From NCBI GenBank assembly GCA_019113645.1, contig DXGZ01000048.1:1-64000 (forward strand): a stretch of DNA of 64,000 nucleotides, in the 5' to 3' direction. This document shows positions 45,737 to 55,269 of this stretch, in pieces (within the stretch, counting starts at the first letter, position 1; each line of letters starts with the position of its first letter). Source of the DNA: Candidatus Mediterraneibacter vanvlietii (lineage in GTDB: Bacteria > Bacillota > Clostridia > Lachnospirales > Lachnospiraceae). A program made the translations under genes and the position numbers. The notes beneath the pieces are model-generated. The model worked only from the letters and a program-made list of their open reading frames with translations. It made no database searches and had not been told where the DNA came from.

Positions 45737-47146
45737 TTATTCGCCTTCCAGTTTTATCCTCCGGGATATTCCAAGCGCGATCCCCATTTCGATCATGAGG
45801 AACAGAATCGCCGTTCCCCCGTAACTGATAAACGGCAGCGTAATTCCCGTTGTGGGAAGAAGACCTGTTACAACAGCGATATTCAACATGACCTGAAGAG
45901 CAATATGCGCAAAGATTCCGGTTGCGATCAGCGATCCGTACAGATCCGGCGCGTTTTTCGCAATGAACATCAGCCGGTAGAGCAGGATGCCGAAAAGCAC
46001 AAGGATCAGGATAGCGCCGAACACTCCCAGTTCCTCACAGATCACAACAAGGATCATATCATTCTGAGCCTCCGGTATAACGCCCAGCTTCTGAGTGCTG
46101 TTTCCCAGACCTTTCCCGAAGAATCCCCCGCTTCCGATGGCGTAAAGCCCCTGCATAACCTGGAAACTTCCGTCAGCCGCAGTCGCCTCCGGATTCAGCC
46201 AGGACAGAATTCGCTGGATACGGAAATTATCACTGTTGGCCGCAATGATGGAAAGAGCCGCGATTCCGACCACCGCGATTGCCGCCAGGGAAACCAGAGC
46301 GATCAAAAACGGCTTCGTCTGCGGATGGATCACGAAGATCAGAATACAGGTAATCGACATAACAATGATCGCAGTACTCAGGTTATCTGTCAGCACATAA
46401 ACGCCAAGGGCTGCTATCACTCCCAGAGCAAACACCCGGATCATGCCTTCCTTTGTGTACGCTTTTTTCCCAAGTCTGCACAATTCATATGAAATAAACA
46501 GGATCACCGCAATCTTTGTGATCTCCGCAGGCTGCAGCGTCTGACCGCCCGGAAGGCCGATCCACCTCCTGGCGCCGTTGATCGTCACGCCCAGCGGCGT
46601 CTGAACAAGTGCCATAAGGACCATGGAAATCACAAATATTTCAACCGCAAATGCTCCATATATATGATAGTCAATCCTGGAAACTATCAGCATCACCACG
46701 AATCCGACCACGCCAATCAGCGCCTGCCTTGTAAAGTAATACAGATCATTGCCGAAATCAGCCTGCGCTTCATACGCGCTTGTACTGTACAGCATGACAA
46801 GCCCGAAGCACATGAGGAATATGATGACGAGCAGCATGTCATAATCAAAATACTGTACCTTTGCCGCCGGTTTTCTCCGCAGTCTGACAATCAGGCTGCC
46901 GAGATCGCTGCGCCTGGCCCTTGCCGGCCGTGCCGCTGCGCCGTTCTGAGCCCGCACCGGAGCCTGTACTACTTTTCTTCTTCGCTCCACAGATCTCTGA
47001 TACCCCTCATAGCCTGCACGGACATAGCCGGATCCCCCACTGTTCCCCACCGGGCGCATAGGCTGAGTATCACCCAGGTTTCCTGATTTCCTGATTTTCT
47101 TTTTCTGGTTCCGCCGCTGAATCGGACGTACCGTTCTGCTTCTCAT
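45737..47146 (-). CDS. SEDS-family peptidoglycan polymerase (FtsW/RodA), second copy
   Basis: A 469-residue SEDS protein with about 10 membrane helices and a 100-residue basic, low-complexity N-terminal extension (RRNQKKKIRKSG, RAQNGAAARPARARRSDLG). SEDS motifs are present: RRWIGLPGGQTLQPAEITKIAVILF, GLYAIGSGGFFGKGLGNSTQKLG, PEAQNDMILVVICEELG and PTTGITLPFISYGGTA. It lies outside the division cluster and is therefore a candidate RodA (elongation) or a sporulation-specific SEDS; a partner PBP is not adjacent. Coupled to asnB (1 bp gap). Confidence 0.88.
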   Translation of the reverse strand: MRSRTVRPIQRRNQKKKIRKSGNLGDTQPMRPVGNSGGSGYVRAGYEGYQRSVERRRKVVQAPVRAQNGAAARPARARRSDLGSLIVRLRRKPAAKVQYFDYDMLLVIIFLMCFGLVMLYSTSAYEAQADFGNDLYYFTRQALIGVVGFVVMLIVSRIDYHIYGAFAVEIFVISMVLMALVQTPLGVTINGARRWIGLPGGQTLQPAEITKIAVILFISYELCRLGKKAYTKEGMIRVFALGVIAALGVYVLTDNLSTAIIVMSITCILIFVIHPQTKPFLIALVSLAAIAVVGIAALSIIAANSDNFRIQRILSWLNPEATAADGSFQVMQGLYAIGSGGFFGKGLGNSTQKLGVIPEAQNDMILVVICEELGVFGAILILVLFGILLYRLMFIAKNAPDLYGSLIATGIFAHIALQVMLNIAVVTGLLPTTGITLPFISYGGTAILFLMIEMGIALGISRRIKLEGE

Positions 47147-47147
47147 A

Positions 47148-49037
47148 TTACATCACCTGTCTTGCGTTCATCGCCGGATGCATCGGTTTCCCATGTTCAA
47201 AAAACCTGTCATACCATACAAGGAAAATATAGACTGTCCAGATTTTACGGCTGTCGTCAGTTTTTTCATTTGTATTTTTCCCTGCTTTATGATCATCCAG
47301 CATCTTAATCAACATATCTGTATTGAAAAATTTCTTTGCAGCGGCAGACGAAAACATGGCTCTGACTCTGTTGTAATATTTATCCTCCCGCAGCCATACA
47401 CGGATCGGGATCGGGAATCCCAGTTTCTTCTTCTCAGCTGTCTTGCTCCTGATACTCCGCTCCGCGGCAGCACGGAGCGCCACCTTTGTCTTTGGAGCCC
47501 GGACTTTATAATTAAGCGGAAGTGTCTCCGCCAGCTCCAGAACCTTCTTATCCAGGAACGGGACACGGACCTCCAGAGAGTTTGCCATTCCCATCTTATC
47601 GCCTTTCATAAGTATATCATGAACAAGCCATAAATGCAGGTCAACATACTGCATTTTTGTAACCGGATCTTTTCCTTTCACCCTGTCGTAAAGCGGGCGC
47701 GTCACTTTCTGAATTCCCGGCTTACAACCGTTCTTCAGGATCTTGTTCGCCTCACGTTCTGTGAAGATATTCGTGGCATTGGCAAAATAGCGTTCTTCCA
47801 GTGTCTTTCCGTGCCGCATGAGGAAGCCCCTCCCCTTCATGCCGCGCGGCATACAGTACTCTGCGAATTTTCCCAGCACTCTGCGGATCCCCATCGGGAT
47901 TTTGTTAAACCCGGTATGTTCCAGCGGCTCACAATAAATATTATATCCGCCGAACAGCTCGTCTGATCCCTCTCCGGAAAGCACAACCTTTACTTTCTTC
48001 GCTGCTTCCTCGCTCAGGAAATACAGAGCGATCGCGGCCGGATCCGCAACCGGTTCATCCATGTAATACTGAATATCGGAAAGTTTATCCCAGTACTCTT
48101 CCGGCGTAATCACCTTGGCATCATTCTGCATGTTAATGCTTGCAGCGAACTCTTTCGCATCCTGAATCTCACTGTATTTTCCCTCATCGAAACCGACCGT
48201 AAATGTGCGGTCCACCTGGCCAAGATAGGTCAGATAGCTGGAATCCACACCGCTGGAAAGGTAGGATGCCACCTCGACGTCACTGATTTTGTGCTTCTCC
48301 ACGGATTCCTTCATAACAGCTTCCACATCATCTACCACTTCCTCAAAGCTCTTCCTGCAGTCTCCCGTAAAATTGGGCTCAAAGTAGCGGGTAATCTCCA
48401 TTTTGCCGTTTTCGTATGTGAAACAATGTCCCGGCTGAAGGCAGAACACACCTTTGAAAAACGTCTCATTTGTCGGAACGAACTGGAACGACAGATAATT
48501 GCCGAGCGCGTCTTCATTAAAAATCTTGTCAAACTTCGGATGCTCCATAAACGCCTTGATCTCGGAAGCAAACATGAGTGTGCCGTTCATCTCGGCGTAA
48601 TACAGCGGCTTGATCCCGAAAATGTCCCTTGCCACAAAGAGTTTCTTCTTCTTCGTATCCCAGATCGCAAATGCGTACATGCCGCGGAGCCTGTCTACAA
48701 GACGCTCGCCCCACTGCTCGTATCCGTGGATCAGTGTCTCAGAATCCGTATTAGACACAAACACATGCCCCTCTTTCACCAGTTCTTCCTTCAGTTCCTG
48801 ATAATTATAGATCTCTCCGTTGAAGACAAGCACCATGCTCCGGTCCTCATTGTAAAGCGGCTGATCGCCGACTGCTGAGAGGTCAATAATACTGAGCCGT
48901 CTGAAACCAAGGGCTGCATCGTCATCTATATACTTTCCTTCACTGTCAGGCCCACGGTGAACGATCGTATTCATCATATTCACCAGTACCTGTTCCCGGT
49001 TCTCCGTATCACCGACAAAACCTACGAATCCACACAT
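47148..49037 (-). CDS. asnB: asparagine synthase (glutamine-hydrolysing)
   Basis: A 629-residue AsnB: N-terminal glutaminase with nucleophile Cys2 in MCGFVGFVGD, then the ATP-dependent synthetase domain with the PP-loop SYLSSGVDSSYL and EGSDELFGGY. It makes asparagine from aspartate, or amidates cell-wall peptides in some AsnB-like proteins; the linkage to a SEDS gene is consistent with the second but does not prove it. Start has AAGGAGA 8 bp upstream. The gene stops one base before the SEDS frame. Confidence 0.92.
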   Translation of the reverse strand: MCGFVGFVGDTENREQVLVNMMNTIVHRGPDSEGKYIDDDAALGFRRLSIIDLSAVGDQPLYNEDRSMVLVFNGEIYNYQELKEELVKEGHVFVSNTDSETLIHGYEQWGERLVDRLRGMYAFAIWDTKKKKLFVARDIFGIKPLYYAEMNGTLMFASEIKAFMEHPKFDKIFNEDALGNYLSFQFVPTNETFFKGVFCLQPGHCFTYENGKMEITRYFEPNFTGDCRKSFEEVVDDVEAVMKESVEKHKISDVEVASYLSSGVDSSYLTYLGQVDRTFTVGFDEGKYSEIQDAKEFAASINMQNDAKVITPEEYWDKLSDIQYYMDEPVADPAAIALYFLSEEAAKKVKVVLSGEGSDELFGGYNIYCEPLEHTGFNKIPMGIRRVLGKFAEYCMPRGMKGRGFLMRHGKTLEERYFANATNIFTEREANKILKNGCKPGIQKVTRPLYDRVKGKDPVTKMQYVDLHLWLVHDILMKGDKMGMANSLEVRVPFLDKKVLELAETLPLNYKVRAPKTKVALRAAAERSIRSKTAEKKKLGFPIPIRVWLREDKYYNRVRAMFSSAAAKKFFNTDMLIKMLDDHKAGKNTNEKTDDSRKIWTVYIFLVWYDRFFEHGKPMHPAMNARQVM

Positions 49038-49155
49038 ATTCCTATCTCCTTTTCATATCTGCGCAAATAATAGATAAGGAATCAGTTCCGGTAAGCCATT
49101 TTACCTGTTCTGATCCCTTAATGTAATTCAATGCCTCTGATAAATTCTGCATCAA

Positions 49156-49230
49156 TCGGGGTAACAGGATTCGAACCTGCGACCTCACGGCCCCCAGCCG
49201 TGCGCTCTAACCAAACTGAGCCATACCCCG
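49156..49230 (-). tRNA. tRNA-Pro (anticodon GGG)
   Basis: 75 nt on the minus strand with acceptor CGGGGTA / TACCCCG and discriminator A. The anticodon stem CACGG/CCGTG encloses CTGGGGG, giving anticodon GGG. T loop GGTTCGAATCC is canonical. CCA is not encoded. Confidence 0.95.
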
Positions 49231-49330
49231 CTGACTAATACATTATATATAATTTGATAAGAATTGTAAAGGAATTTTTTCAAATGCCGTCGGCATAACG
49301 CATCCTGCCTCGCTTTTTCTGCACGTTATC

Positions 49331-49364
49331 TTTATTCACCTCTTCCCTGCCGTTTCCATACTTT
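49331..49364 (+). promoter_or_regulatory. possible sigma-E promoter of cotJABC
   Basis: CATACTTT at 49357-49364 matches the SigE -10 (CATACA-T) closely; the -35 region (TTATTCA, about 49332) is a weak match. The location 48 bp before cotJA and the known SigE control of cotJ in Bacillus support it. Confidence 0.4.
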
Positions 49365-49411
49365 AATATTGAATCATTGAATATTCCAACCATGAAAGGA
49401 GACGCCTGAAT

Positions 49412-49672
49412 ATGACAAATTGTCAGTATAATATGCGCTATGCGCGCCGGCCGATGACAAACACGCCTTCCTCCGCCCCGCAGTGCGGCTGCCAGATGGA
49501 AGGCTGCCCGGATACCACGGATCACTTCCCGGAAAATATGCCTGTCGCAATGGCTTACGTGCCATGGCAGAAGTGGAAAGATCTCTATGAACCATGTAAA
49601 GCACTGGAGTGCGGAACACTCTTCAGCAAACTGGATAAACCGTTTCTCGGGAAAGGGGGCAGACGCAGGTGA
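49412..49672 (+). CDS. cotJA: spore coat-associated protein CotJA
   Basis: An 86-residue protein with the CotJA pattern MAYVPWQKWKDLYEPCKALECGTLFSKLDKPF. It is made in the mother cell and incorporated at the inner coat. AAAGGAGA lies 9 bp upstream. First gene of cotJABC; the next frame overlaps its stop by 4 bp (GTGA). Confidence 0.95.
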   Translation: MTNCQYNMRYARRPMTNTPSSAPQCGCQMEGCPDTTDHFPENMPVAMAYVPWQKWKDLYEPCKALECGTLFSKLDKPFLGKGGRRR

Positions 49673-49983
49673 ACAACATGAACAGCAGCGGGCGCAGCGC
49701 AATGAACCAGACCGCCTGCCGTAATATGAACCGCAGACAGCTTATGGACCATATCAATCAGGTCAGCTTCGCCGTAGATGAGGCAAAACTCTATCTCGAT
49801 ACTCATCCCTGCGATACGGAAGCACTGGCTTATTTCCGGGAAATGAGCGGTCATCGCAATCGTTCCCTGAAAGAATACGCAGAAACTTACGGACCATTAA
49901 CGATCGACACGGCTTCAGTTTCCTGCGAAGAGTACTGGAACTGGATCAACGAACCGTGGCCCTGGCAGGAAGGAGGATGCTGA
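49669..49983 (+). CDS. cotJB: spore coat protein CotJB
   Basis: A 104-residue CotJB with the conserved HINQVSFAVDEAKLYLDTHPCDTEAL and the C-terminal EEYWNWINEPWPWQEGGC. The frame begins at GTG inside the cotJA stop, or at the ATG at 49678. The overlap suggests coupled translation. Confidence 0.95.
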   Translation: MNNMNSSGRSAMNQTACRNMNRRQLMDHINQVSFAVDEAKLYLDTHPCDTEALAYFREMSGHRNRSLKEYAETYGPLTIDTASVSCEEYWNWINEPWPWQEGGC

Positions 49984-49986
49984 TTT

Positions 49987-50583
49987 ATGTGGAATTATGA
50001 AAAACGACTTCAATACCCGATAAAAATCACACAGACCAACCCGAAAATCGCACAGATCATCATCTCGCAGTTCGGCGGCCCGGACGGCGAACTGGCCGCT
50101 TCCATGAGATATCTGTCTCAGAGATATACAATGCCCTATAAAGAAGTGACTGGGACGCTGACCGATATCGGAACGGAGGAACTCGCCCACATGGAAATGA
50201 TATGCGCGATCATCTACCAGCTCACCAAAGATCTTTCCCCTGAAGAGATCGAGCGCTCCGGGTTCGCTCCGTACTATGTGGATCACACACTGGCTCTCTG
50301 GCCCCAGGCTGCCAGCGGCATGCCATGGACAGCAACTGTCTTCCAGTCAAAGGGCGATCCGATCACGGATCTCCACGAAGATCTGGCCGCAGAACAGAAA
50401 GCGCGCACCACATATGACAACATCCTCCGGCTTATAAAAGATCCGGAAGTCTGCGATCCTATCCGTTTCCTGCGCCAGAGAGAGATCGTACACTATCAGA
50501 GATTCGGCGAAAGCCTCCGGATCGTCCAGGAAAAACTGGACAGCAGAAACTTCTATGCATTCAATCCGGAATTTGACAAGTAA
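49987..50583 (+). CDS. cotJC: spore coat protein CotJC (manganese catalase family)
   Basis: A 198-residue four-helix di-iron/manganese-type protein. Metal-ligand motifs of the family are visible: EELAHMEMICAIIYQL (ExxH) and a later Glu/His pair in REIVHYQRFGESLR. CotJC is a coat component with possible catalase activity that could protect spores. AAGGAGG lies upstream; it starts 3 bp after cotJB. Confidence 0.95.
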   Translation: MWNYEKRLQYPIKITQTNPKIAQIIISQFGGPDGELAASMRYLSQRYTMPYKEVTGTLTDIGTEELAHMEMICAIIYQLTKDLSPEEIERSGFAPYYVDHTLALWPQAASGMPWTATVFQSKGDPITDLHEDLAAEQKARTTYDNILRLIKDPEVCDPIRFLRQREIVHYQRFGESLRIVQEKLDSRNFYAFNPEFDK

Positions 50584-50599
50584 TATTAATCAATAGAAA

Positions 50600-50634
50600 G
50601 AAGCCTCCGTATTCATACAAATACAGGAGGCTTC
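50600..50634 (+). terminator. terminator after cotJABC
   Basis: GAAGCCTCC and GGAGGCTTC around an AT-rich inner stem (TATT/AATA). T run poor, so efficiency unclear. Confidence 0.6.
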
Positions 50635-50706
50635 GCTATTCCTTCATATACTCTATTCAGTTCTTTAATTACCCAAAAACATTCTCACACTTACAGATCG
50701 AAGATC

Positions 50707-52032
50707 TTATTTCAACGTCACATCAATCGTTGATTCTTCATACTCTCCGTTCGTCTGCGGAATCTGTATTGTCAGTGTGACTGTCTCGCCTTTTGCGTAA
50801 TATGCGAGCTGCTGCTGAAGGGCGTCCATACTGTCAACCGTAGTTCCATTGATTCCCGTGATAATGCATCCGCGCGTCATTCCCGCTTCTTCCGCACCGC
50901 CGCCTGATGTCACCTCTGTCACATATACGCCCGCCGGCATATCAATCTCCTGGGAGAACGCGTCCGAAACACTGATTCCCGTGATACCGATCATGCCGCG
51001 GTCTGCTTCGTCAACACGTGTTTTTGTCTCCTGGCTCATCAGGCTCTGGATCAGATCTGAGACGTCGCTGATCGGTATTGCGTAACCGATACCTTCTACA
51101 CTGTCTCCAATCAGCTTCGCAGAGTTAATTCCGATCACCTCACCGTTTATATTGACAAGAGCTCCGCCGCTGTTTCCTTCATTAATTGCAGCGTCTGTCT
51201 GAATCAGTTTTGCGCCGCTTTCCTGAGTCTCTCCAGTCTGGCTGTTTGTTGTGGACACCTGACGGTCAAGCGCGCTGATCACACCTGTTGTTACAGACTG
51301 TCCATACCCGAGGGCATTTCCGATTGCAATCGCCGGCTCACCGACTTTCAATGTTGTAGAATCACCTAATGTTGCTACCGAGATCTGTTCCATTGTATCC
51401 GCTGATACAGATTCCACCGGAACCGCGATCACCGCAACATCATAAGTAGAATCCGTGCCTTTGATATTAGCTTCCACGCTGCTCTCATCATTAAATGTAA
51501 CCGTCAGCGTATCGCTGCCTTCAACCACATGGTTGTTTGTAACGATCATAAGTTCCGTATCTGTCTGTCCGATGATAATTCCAGTGCCGGCTCCTTCGCT
51601 CGTCCGCTCGTAAGTGCCGCCGAAAAAGTTCTGCACTTCTTCCACAGACATACTGGTAATAGACACTATGGACGGCATTACTTTATCTACCACATCAGAC
51701 ACATCCGATGTCACAACACTGGATGATCTTGACAGCGAAGTTCCACTGCTCACACGGTCCGAGGAAGCTTCAGTAGTTTCCTGTGAATCGTCAAGTCCCA
51801 GTATCCTGCTTCCGATAATATTCGAAGTAAGAAACACCGCGCTGGACACAACTCCGAAAAGCACTGCGAATCCCACAACCGCGACCGCTTTCGGAAATCC
51901 TTTCTTTGGTTTCCTTTCATCACGAGAAGGATCTGTTCCGGAGGATCCTCCACCATACTGCCCGTACGGTCCGTTATTTCCATTATACTGATAATTCCCA
52001 TCAGGATTATAATAATTATATCGATTATCCAT
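50707..52032 (-). CDS. htrA: HtrA/DegP-like membrane-anchored serine protease
   Basis: A 441-residue envelope quality-control protease. A Gly/Tyr/Asn-rich cytoplasmic N-terminus (about 1-40), one membrane helix (about 48-72), a trypsin-like domain with His in VTNNHVVEGSD, Asp in STYDVAVIAV and Ser in INEGNSGGALVN, and a C-terminal PDZ domain (GVYVTEVTSGGGAEEAGMTRG). Length and order match the HtrA family. Confidence 0.95.
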   Translation of the reverse strand: MDNRYNYYNPDGNYQYNGNNGPYGQYGGGSSGTDPSRDERKPKKGFPKAVAVVGFAVLFGVVSSAVFLTSNIIGSRILGLDDSQETTEASSDRVSSGTSLSRSSSVVTSDVSDVVDKVMPSIVSITSMSVEEVQNFFGGTYERTSEGAGTGIIIGQTDTELMIVTNNHVVEGSDTLTVTFNDESSVEANIKGTDSTYDVAVIAVPVESVSADTMEQISVATLGDSTTLKVGEPAIAIGNALGYGQSVTTGVISALDRQVSTTNSQTGETQESGAKLIQTDAAINEGNSGGALVNINGEVIGINSAKLIGDSVEGIGYAIPISDVSDLIQSLMSQETKTRVDEADRGMIGITGISVSDAFSQEIDMPAGVYVTEVTSGGGAEEAGMTRGCIITGINGTTVDSMDALQQQLAYYAKGETVTLTIQIPQTNGEYEESTIDVTLK

Positions 52033-52118
52033 ACGATTACCTGCTTTCTGCTTTTATGTTCATATCATAACCGCCTATTGTGATAAATCTGTGTTCAATC
52101 AATTAATAATCGTTGAAA

Positions 52119-52180
52119 AAGGAGACGGCCGCTATCAGAGGGAGAATCTTCTCCTCCCATATCTCAGTCACCGTCTCCTT
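52119..52180 (-). terminator. terminator after the cohesin-type gene
   Basis: On the minus strand AAGGAGACGG pairs with CCGTCTCCTT, with an inner GGGAGGAGA-TCTCCC stem, followed by TTTTTC. It also lies upstream of the htrA promoter region. Confidence 0.85.
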
Positions 52181-52202
52181 CTGCATGTTTCTGCCGGATT
52201 AC

Positions 52203-53627
52203 TTAAAGATCTACAAAGTCAATGTCATAGCCGTCCTTATCGGAATCTCTTTTTTTACCATTCCGGTCAGACGATTCATATTCATCATCATCGTAATCAT
52301 CATAGTCATCATCGTCATAGTCGTCGTCATAATCGTCATCATAATCATCATCGTAGTCGTCATCGTCATAATCATCGTAGTTCTCTTCTTTTTCCTGCTT
52401 CTTTGATGATTTTTTGTCCGCCTTTTTATCAGGCTTCTGCTCTTCTTCCTCAGCTTCAAAAGGAATATCATATTCATCATACAGATCATCCAGCTCCTGA
52501 TTGCGGTGAATCAGTTTCACTCCAAAGATGATCATGAGAATCAGAAGAAGTACGATAATAATAATCGCAACAATCAGAACCATAAGAATATGGCTGCTGA
52601 TAAACTCACCCAAAGCACCTGGAAGAGCTGCTCCCGTTGTCTCCTCTTCTGTCTGAGCAGGAACCTCAAAGTGCTGGTATGTCTGATCTTCCGTATCATA
52701 CTGGAACAGTTCATTTGCACCTGTTCTTGTGTTCAGCGCGTAAATCACATAATATCTCTCGTCAGCCGGATCTGCCCATGCCGGATACTGCTGTTCCTGC
52801 ACCGTCAGTTCTACCTGCTGGTAGTTTTCCGGAAGACTTACGGCCTCGGTATCATTCAGCGGAATAATCGATGTTGTTTCAGAAATTGTAAGCTCTACAA
52901 ACGGAGAGAAAGTGGCATTCTCCGAATTATAAAGGAAGAAGCTTCCCGCACCGGATGCATCCACCAGATATCCAAGATAAACACCTGCTTCGTTTGCAAC
53001 GAATTTTCTGTCAGCGCCATTGAATGTCAATGTTGTCTCTGAAAAACCTGCCGGTATGTCCGCTGTAGTAAATGCCTCAGAAAAATTATAATCCGTTCCA
53101 TTCACAGTAACTACAATATCTGTTGTCTCGCCTGCCGCAGTCCCTGTCGTCTCGCCTGCGCCTGTCGGCTCTACAGAAGTTGTGCCATCGGCTGCCGCTT
53201 CAATCGTAACCGCTGAAGATCCCTGCTCCAGATTCAGCGTCTCACCGGAAGCAACCGATGCTGTACTGCTGTTGACTGTAATGGATGTGCTTCCCGCAAG
53301 AAGCGCCCGGAACTGCATTGTCGCACGCAGCTCTGCACTGCTTCCGCTTCCGGTATAGGTAAGATTTCCTGAACCGTCTGCTGTAAATCCATCTCCGCTT
53401 ACAAACTCAAGTGAAGCAGTATCATAACTCATCGTTACATTTACATCGCCTACCGCCTGACCGTCACTGCTCTGCACAACAAGATCAACACTTACGTTTT
53501 CTCCTACCTGTGTGGACGGATCCGAAAACATCAGTACACCGTCAGCCGCGAATGCAACACTGCCGAACATCGGCACCATGAGGCATACCGCAAGGATCAG
53601 TCCCGCTAGCTTCTTGAATGATTTCAT
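52203..53627 (-). CDS. surface cohesin-type protein with poly-acidic cytoplasmic tail
   Basis: A 474-residue protein from the ATG at 53627 (AGAGGT site). A signal peptide (about 1-27, ending VAFAADG) precedes a cohesin-like beta domain (30-135: VGENVSVDLVVQSSDGQAVGDVNVTMSYD), a Thr/Glu linker and a second beta-rich region (165-320). A membrane helix (about 345-370: ILMVLIVAIIIIVLLLILMI) is followed by about 100 residues rich in Asp, Glu and Tyr (DDDYDD-type runs). The outer part could bind dockerin-like partners; no dockerin is seen here. The acidic cytoplasmic tail is unusual. DNA repeats of GATGAT type encode the tail. Confidence 0.75.
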   Translation of the reverse strand: MKSFKKLAGLILAVCLMVPMFGSVAFAADGVLMFSDPSTQVGENVSVDLVVQSSDGQAVGDVNVTMSYDTASLEFVSGDGFTADGSGNLTYTGSGSSAELRATMQFRALLAGSTSITVNSSTASVASGETLNLEQGSSAVTIEAAADGTTSVEPTGAGETTGTAAGETTDIVVTVNGTDYNFSEAFTTADIPAGFSETTLTFNGADRKFVANEAGVYLGYLVDASGAGSFFLYNSENATFSPFVELTISETTSIIPLNDTEAVSLPENYQQVELTVQEQQYPAWADPADERYYVIYALNTRTGANELFQYDTEDQTYQHFEVPAQTEEETTGAALPGALGEFISSHILMVLIVAIIIIVLLLILMIIFGVKLIHRNQELDDLYDEYDIPFEAEEEEQKPDKKADKKSSKKQEKEENYDDYDDDDYDDDYDDDYDDDYDDDDYDDYDDDEYESSDRNGKKRDSDKDGYDIDFVDL

Positions 53628-53750
53628 ATAATTACCTCTTTTAAAAATTATTTCTCCCAGCCGTTTCATTTTACGACCAATACACCTTTTCATCATACAC
53701 TTTTTATGTCAAAAAGTCCAGAATATTGGCAACTTTTACACATTTGCCAT

Positions 53751-55166
53751 TCAATATTCTCCTGACGGACCTGCATAGGACGGATCAGCCGGCGCATCGC
53801 CGCCTCCATCCACATACCCCGGATCATAGTTTTCCCCGGATGAGCCGTCATCATACCCTCCGGAGCTGTCTTCGTAATAACCGCTGCCATCGTCATAGGA
53901 GCCGCTGCCGTCATCGTAGGAACCGCTGCCGTCGTCATAATAACCGCTGCCATCATCGTAATAGCCGCTGCCATCGTCATAGGAACCGCTTCCGTCATCA
54001 TAATAACCGCTTCCGTCATCATAAGTCTCTGTTGCGGAAGAGCTGCCGGCAGAATTCGCCGTGTATATAATGTTGCTGTTGACAGTCTGTACAGTAGATG
54101 ACGGAGTATAATCCGCAGTTCCGTACAGGAACTCATGCAGCTGTGTTACATTTGACACAAGATCGTCCGGGATAACCACACTTCCAATCTCCGGAAGTGT
54201 ATCCGTGTAATTATCCATCGGGAATCCCAGATTTTCTCCAAGAACATACTCACTGTATGCCGTCGCATAGGTCAGGATCTCCTGGAGCGTGAAACTGGTT
54301 GATACCTGAGGAAATACCTTATCTATAATTTCATTGAGAGTTGCCAGGTCAGCCGATTTTGCTTTCTCAAACATCTTTTCAACAACAAGCCTCTGCCGCT
54401 CTGTCCTTGTAAAATCACCGCCTGCAGTGGATCGGATACGGGCATAGGTTGTAGCCTGCGTCCCGTCCAGAAGCTGCAGTCCGCTCTGCGTCAGGAAATG
54501 AGCTTCCTTTCCCGCTGAATCAGCAGTTTCCTGAAGGAATTCGTTCAGGTACTGAACTTCTTCCTCAGTGACATCAATTTCCACTCCGCCGAGCAGATCA
54601 ATCGCATCTGCAATCGCGCCGAAATCAACAGTCACATAATCCTGAATATCAAGATCCAGATTCATATTCAGCATATTAATCGCAAGGATCGGACCGCCAT
54701 AGCTGTACGCCGCGTTGCATTTCTGATATGTACCCTCTGAGAGATCAAGGAGCGTATCCCTGTAGACTGATACCATCTTAATCTCTTTCGTTTCATTATT
54801 AAGGCTGGCAATGATAATACAGTCTGTTCTGTTTCCTTCGCCGAGATTTCCATCACGGGAATCTACACCAAAAAGAGCAATATTAGTATACCCTTCTCCA
54901 AGATCAAGACTGGCCTTCTGCTCACGTACCTCCTGATTAATAATCAGGTCTTCCGCCCGGATTTCCTGAGTATCGATCTTGTTCCATTGAGCAAATACAT
55001 AAGCAGTTCCTGCTCCCACCAGGCAGATAAACACACCGGCGAGACAGACCATCACCCGCTGCCACATTTTCATTCTGGTAAACCAATTGCCCTTTTTCCT
55101 TCTGACGCGCCGTTTCTGTTGGACGCCCGCGCGTTTCCGACCGCGCCTTCTTACATTTTTTGACAT
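53751..55166 (-). CDS. LytR-CpsA-Psr (LCP) family wall-polymer ligase
   Basis: A 471-residue protein that attaches teichoic-acid-like or capsular polymers to peptidoglycan. Basic N-terminus (RRRGRKRAGVQQKRRVRRKKG), one membrane helix (about 36-58) and the LCP domain with the Arg/Asp pyrophosphate site (FGVDSRDGNLGEGNRTDCIIIASL) and VSVYRDTLLDL. The C-terminal 100 residues are 10-odd short repeats of the form DDGSGYY, encoded by near-identical DNA repeats. It lies near the phosphocholine locus, consistent with a role in surface polymers. Confidence 0.92.
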   Translation of the reverse strand: MSKNVRRRGRKRAGVQQKRRVRRKKGNWFTRMKMWQRVMVCLAGVFICLVGAGTAYVFAQWNKIDTQEIRAEDLIINQEVREQKASLDLGEGYTNIALFGVDSRDGNLGEGNRTDCIIIASLNNETKEIKMVSVYRDTLLDLSEGTYQKCNAAYSYGGPILAINMLNMNLDLDIQDYVTVDFGAIADAIDLLGGVEIDVTEEEVQYLNEFLQETADSAGKEAHFLTQSGLQLLDGTQATTYARIRSTAGGDFTRTERQRLVVEKMFEKAKSADLATLNEIIDKVFPQVSTSFTLQEILTYATAYSEYVLGENLGFPMDNYTDTLPEIGSVVIPDDLVSNVTQLHEFLYGTADYTPSSTVQTVNSNIIYTANSAGSSSATETYDDGSGYYDDGSGSYDDGSGYYDDGSGYYDDGSGSYDDGSGSYDDGSGYYEDSSGGYDDGSSGENYDPGYVDGGGDAPADPSYAGPSGEY

Positions 55167-55269
55167 GACAATCCCCTATATGACACTTTTTTTATACTTT
55201 TACAATATTACAACATACCGATAGGAGATTCAAGTCCATTTTTCTACATCATCTTGTGTTTTCCTACAA

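Noticed and set aside
49038-49155. T-box or riboswitch ahead of asnB
   Set aside because: No T-box sequence (TGGNACC-like) or aptamer fold is seen; the leader is short.
52290-52385. Simple GATGAT-type microsatellite as a regulatory repeat
   Set aside because: It lies inside the coding frame for the acidic tail of the cohesin-type protein.
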